This document shows, in pieces, positions 62,332 to 64,000 of a stretch of 64,000 nucleotides of DNA (the stretch's first letter is position 1; each line of letters opens with the position of its first letter). The position numbers and the translations under genes are program-made. Origin of the DNA: Pelotomaculum propionicicum (GTDB lineage Bacteria > Bacillota > Desulfotomaculia > Desulfotomaculales > Pelotomaculaceae); the NCBI RefSeq assembly GCF_004369225.1, contig NZ_QFFZ01000005.1, positions 1 to 64,000 on the forward strand. The letters run 5' to 3'. Under the pieces are notes generated by a model that had not been told where the DNA came from, searched no databases, and saw nothing but the letters and a program-made list of their open reading frames with translations.

Positions 62332-62907
62332 ATGGATTTGGAAAAATTACTGGAGGTTATTCAGGTGCAGAGGCATGATTTTTTAAATCACATCCAGGTT
62401 ATTTCCGGCTTTTTACAGTTGAATAAGTTTGAACAGGCACACGAGTACATAAAAGAAGTCAGCAGAGAGATGGCGGTGTTGAGTAAAACGTCCCGGATTA
62501 AAAATCCGGAAGTGACCGCCGCCCTTTTGACGGGTCTTAATGAAGCGTCAAAGTATCAAATAATGATAGATGTAGCGGTTGATTCCAGCCTGGCGGATTG
62601 CACGGTGCCGGGATCAGTGCTGGGCGTGGCCCTGGAGAATTGTTTTAACAGTTTTTTTGAAGTTATGTCGTCTCCCGATATAAAGGACAAAATAATTGAG
62701 GTTTTATTTGCACAAAGTGATAATAAATACACCTGCAGGTTTTTTAGCCAGTTTCCCCAGATATCAGATCAGTCCAGGTTTGAGCAAAGTCTTGCTCAGG
62801 CCGGGGAACTGCTGGCCCGGTTTGGCGGCCAGGCCAAAGTGACGTTTAAAGACGGAGGTGTGGAAATATTTTTTATCCTGCCGAGCCGGGAAACAAAAAT
62901 TGGTTAA
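62332..62907 (+). CDS. spo0B: Spo0B, sporulation phosphotransferase
   Basis: 191 residues from ATG 62332, with GGGAGGTGAT eight bases upstream; the longer frame to 62248 has no site. The size matches Bacillus Spo0B (192). VQRHDFLNHIQVISGFLQLN at 12-31 carries the phosphorylated histidine (H15) in the helical hairpin. The C-terminal domain is a degenerate kinase ATPase-like fold. It relays phosphate from Spo0F to Spo0A. It lies between rpmA and obgE as in Bacillus. Confidence 0.92.
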   Translation: MDLEKLLEVIQVQRHDFLNHIQVISGFLQLNKFEQAHEYIKEVSREMAVLSKTSRIKNPEVTAALLTGLNEASKYQIMIDVAVDSSLADCTVPGSVLGVALENCFNSFFEVMSSPDIKDKIIEVLFAQSDNKYTCRFFSQFPQISDQSRFEQSLAQAGELLARFGGQAKVTFKDGGVEIFFILPSRETKIG

Positions 62908-62916
62908 ACTATTCTT

Positions 62917-62985
62917 AAGAAGAATACAGAAGTCAGGAGCCAGAATAGAATTAAGATTTTTATTCTGCCTTCTAAATAAAATGGC
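62917..62985. repeat. Heptamer palindromic repeat (family A)
   Basis: AGAATAC, AGAAGTC, AGGAGCC, AGAATAG (62921-62948), then ATTCTGC, CTTCTAA as a short complementary arm. It lies between spo0B and obgE and reaches up to the obgE ribosome site. Confidence 0.8.
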
Positions 62986-62987
62986 AG

Positions 62988-64000
62988 GTGATCCTTATTT
63001 TTTTTGATAAAGCTAAGATTTTTGTCAAAGGCGGTGACGGCGGCAACGGCTGTATTGCCATGCGCAGGGAGAAGTACGTCCCGGAGGGCGGCCCCTGGGG
63101 GGGGGACGGCGGCCGGGGCGGCAATGTTGTCTTTCGGGCTGACGAAGGCCTGCGCACGCTGGTTGACTTTCGCTATAAACGCCATTATAAGGCGGAGCGC
63201 GGCCGGCACGGTGAAGGCAAAAATATGCACGGCGCCTCGGGTGAAGACCTGGTTGTACGACTGCCCGCTGGCACTCTGATCAGGGACGCCGATACAGGAG
63301 AACTGTTGGCCGACCTGGTAGCACACGACCAGGAGGCGGTAGTGGCGCGGGGAGGGCGCGGCGGCAGGGGCAACGCCCATTTCGCTACTGCCAATCGCAA
63401 GGCTCCCAAGCTGGCTGAGAAGGGGGCGCCGGGTGAGGAGCGCTGGCTTGAACTGGAGCTCAAACTCCTGGCCGACGTTGGCCTGATCGGCTTTCCCAAC
63501 GCGGGCAAATCAACTTTAATTTCCAAGGTATCAGCGGCCAAGCCGAAGATTGCCAACTACCACTTCACTACCATTACACCGAACCTCGGCGTGGTAAGGG
63601 TTGAGGAAGGACGGAGTTTTGTCATGGCGGATATACCAGGGCTGATCGAGGGAGCCCATGCCGGCGCCGGCCTGGGCCACGAGTTTTTGCGCCACGTGGA
63701 GCGGACCCGCCTGCTGGTCCATGTCCTTGACGTCTCAGGGAGTGAGGGCAGGGACCCGGTAGAAGATTTTCTTGCTACCAACCGGGAATTGATTTTATAT
63801 AACCCGGTTATTGGCGCCAAGCCCCAGGTAATAGTGGCCAACAAAATTGATTTGCCTGGCGCGGCTGAGAACCTGCGGCGTGTTAAGGAAGCTTACGGGG
63901 AAGAGTACGAGGTCTTTCCTGTTTCGGCAGTTACCGGCAGCGGTCTAGAGCCCCTGGTTTATAGGGTGGCCGCGCTCCTGGCCGGCCTGCCCCCTGAAAC
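62988..64000 (+). CDS. obgE: Obg/CgtA GTPase, cut by window end
   Basis: About 335 residues present. [20 protein letters not shown] is the conserved start of the glycine-rich Obg fold. [12 protein letters not shown] (about 165) is G1, [16 protein letters not shown] the switch and ANKIDLP the G4 motif. The Obg GTPase acts in ribosome assembly and stress. Start: the canonical MFxD Met would fall on ATT at 62997, five bases after AGGTGA; GTG 62988 is the only usual start codon but overlaps that site. The frame is open to the window end. Confidence 0.96.
   Translation, partial: MILIFFDKAKIFVKGGDGGNGCIAMRREKYVPEGGPWGGDGGRGGNVVFRADEGLRTLVDFRYKRHYKAERGRHGEGKNMHGASGEDLVVRLPAGTLIRDADTGELLADLVAHDQEAVVARGGRGGRGNAHFATANRKAPKLAEKGAPGEERWLELELKLLADVGLIGFPNAGKSTLISKVSAAKPKIANYHFTTITPNLGVVRVEEGRSFVMADIPGLIEGAHAGAGLGHEFLRHVERTRLLVHVLDVSGSEGRDPVEDFLATNRELILYNPVIGAKPQVIVANKIDLPGAAENLRRVKEAYGEEYEVFPVSAVTGSGLEPLVYRVAALLAGLPPE

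Overview
The window reads as chromosomal DNA of an anaerobic, endospore-forming Firmicute, most likely a member of the Peptococcaceae/Desulfotomaculia (Pelotomaculum or Desulfotomaculum type). This is inferred from gene order and protein character, not from a database match. Support comes from a gerABC germination operon, a spoVA operon, spoIVFA/spoIVFB, spo0B, the order tig-clpP-clpX-lonB-lonA-engB, and the block valS-folC ... maf-radC-mreBCD-mrdA-minCDE-rodA-spoIVFAB ... rng-rplU-rpmA-spo0B-obgE. Base composition is intermediate. AT-rich patches at about 35.7-36.9 kb and 60.7-62.2 kb look foreign.

Layout. 1-9 kb is a mixed region: the 5' part of a Mutator-type transposase, a c-di-AMP riboswitch in front of a KimA-type potassium importer, a glycosyltransferase, an HD-GYP protein, an orphan Dam methylase behind a dense GATC cluster, and a GGDEF/HD-GYP signalling protein. 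9-13.4 kb is a minus-strand gerA-gerB-gerC operon with a fourth small membrane-protein gene. 13.5-18.5 kb holds a HIT protein, a flavoprotein dehydrogenase, an iron-sulfur flavoprotein, a Q/M-rich DUF1657 protein, an integrase scar and four tRNA genes (His, Gln, Lys, Leu). 19-28.5 kb is the protein quality-control cluster. 28.7-31.2 kb has a lipoprotein, an orphan NMT1-like binding protein and a TIGR04086 membrane protein. 31.2-35.7 kb is T-box-valS-folC.

35.8-42.7 kb is a spore-related block (lipase-like protein, DUF421, DUF1657 x2, DUF421-DUF1657 fusion, SpoVAC, SpoVAD, SpoVAE, YhcN/YlaJ lipoprotein, amidase). It sits between folC and maf, neighbours in other Firmicutes, and closely resembles the mobile spoVA2mob operon linked to spore heat resistance in Bacillus. 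43-53 kb is the cell-shape and division cluster. 53-58 kb has the SpoIVF pair, a B12/radical SAM protein and its DUF2344 partner. 58-64 kb has RNase G, L21/L27, foreign remnants, Spo0B and the start of Obg.

The most unusual signal is not a gene. At least a dozen intergenic sites carry repeats built from tandem 7-nt units in four sequence families. The units are arranged as two roughly complementary arms around a short hinge, and some sites are nested with other palindromes. One copy lies inside the c-di-AMP riboswitch, one inside the valS T-box leader, and one between two tRNA genes. Other signals worth checking are eight GATC sites in 84 bp upstream of dam, three operator-like repeats phased at exactly 32 bp between satP and lonB, a 114-bp MITE-like palindrome, a MinC lacking its N-terminal domain, and the absence of prp (ysxB) between L21 and an unextended L27.
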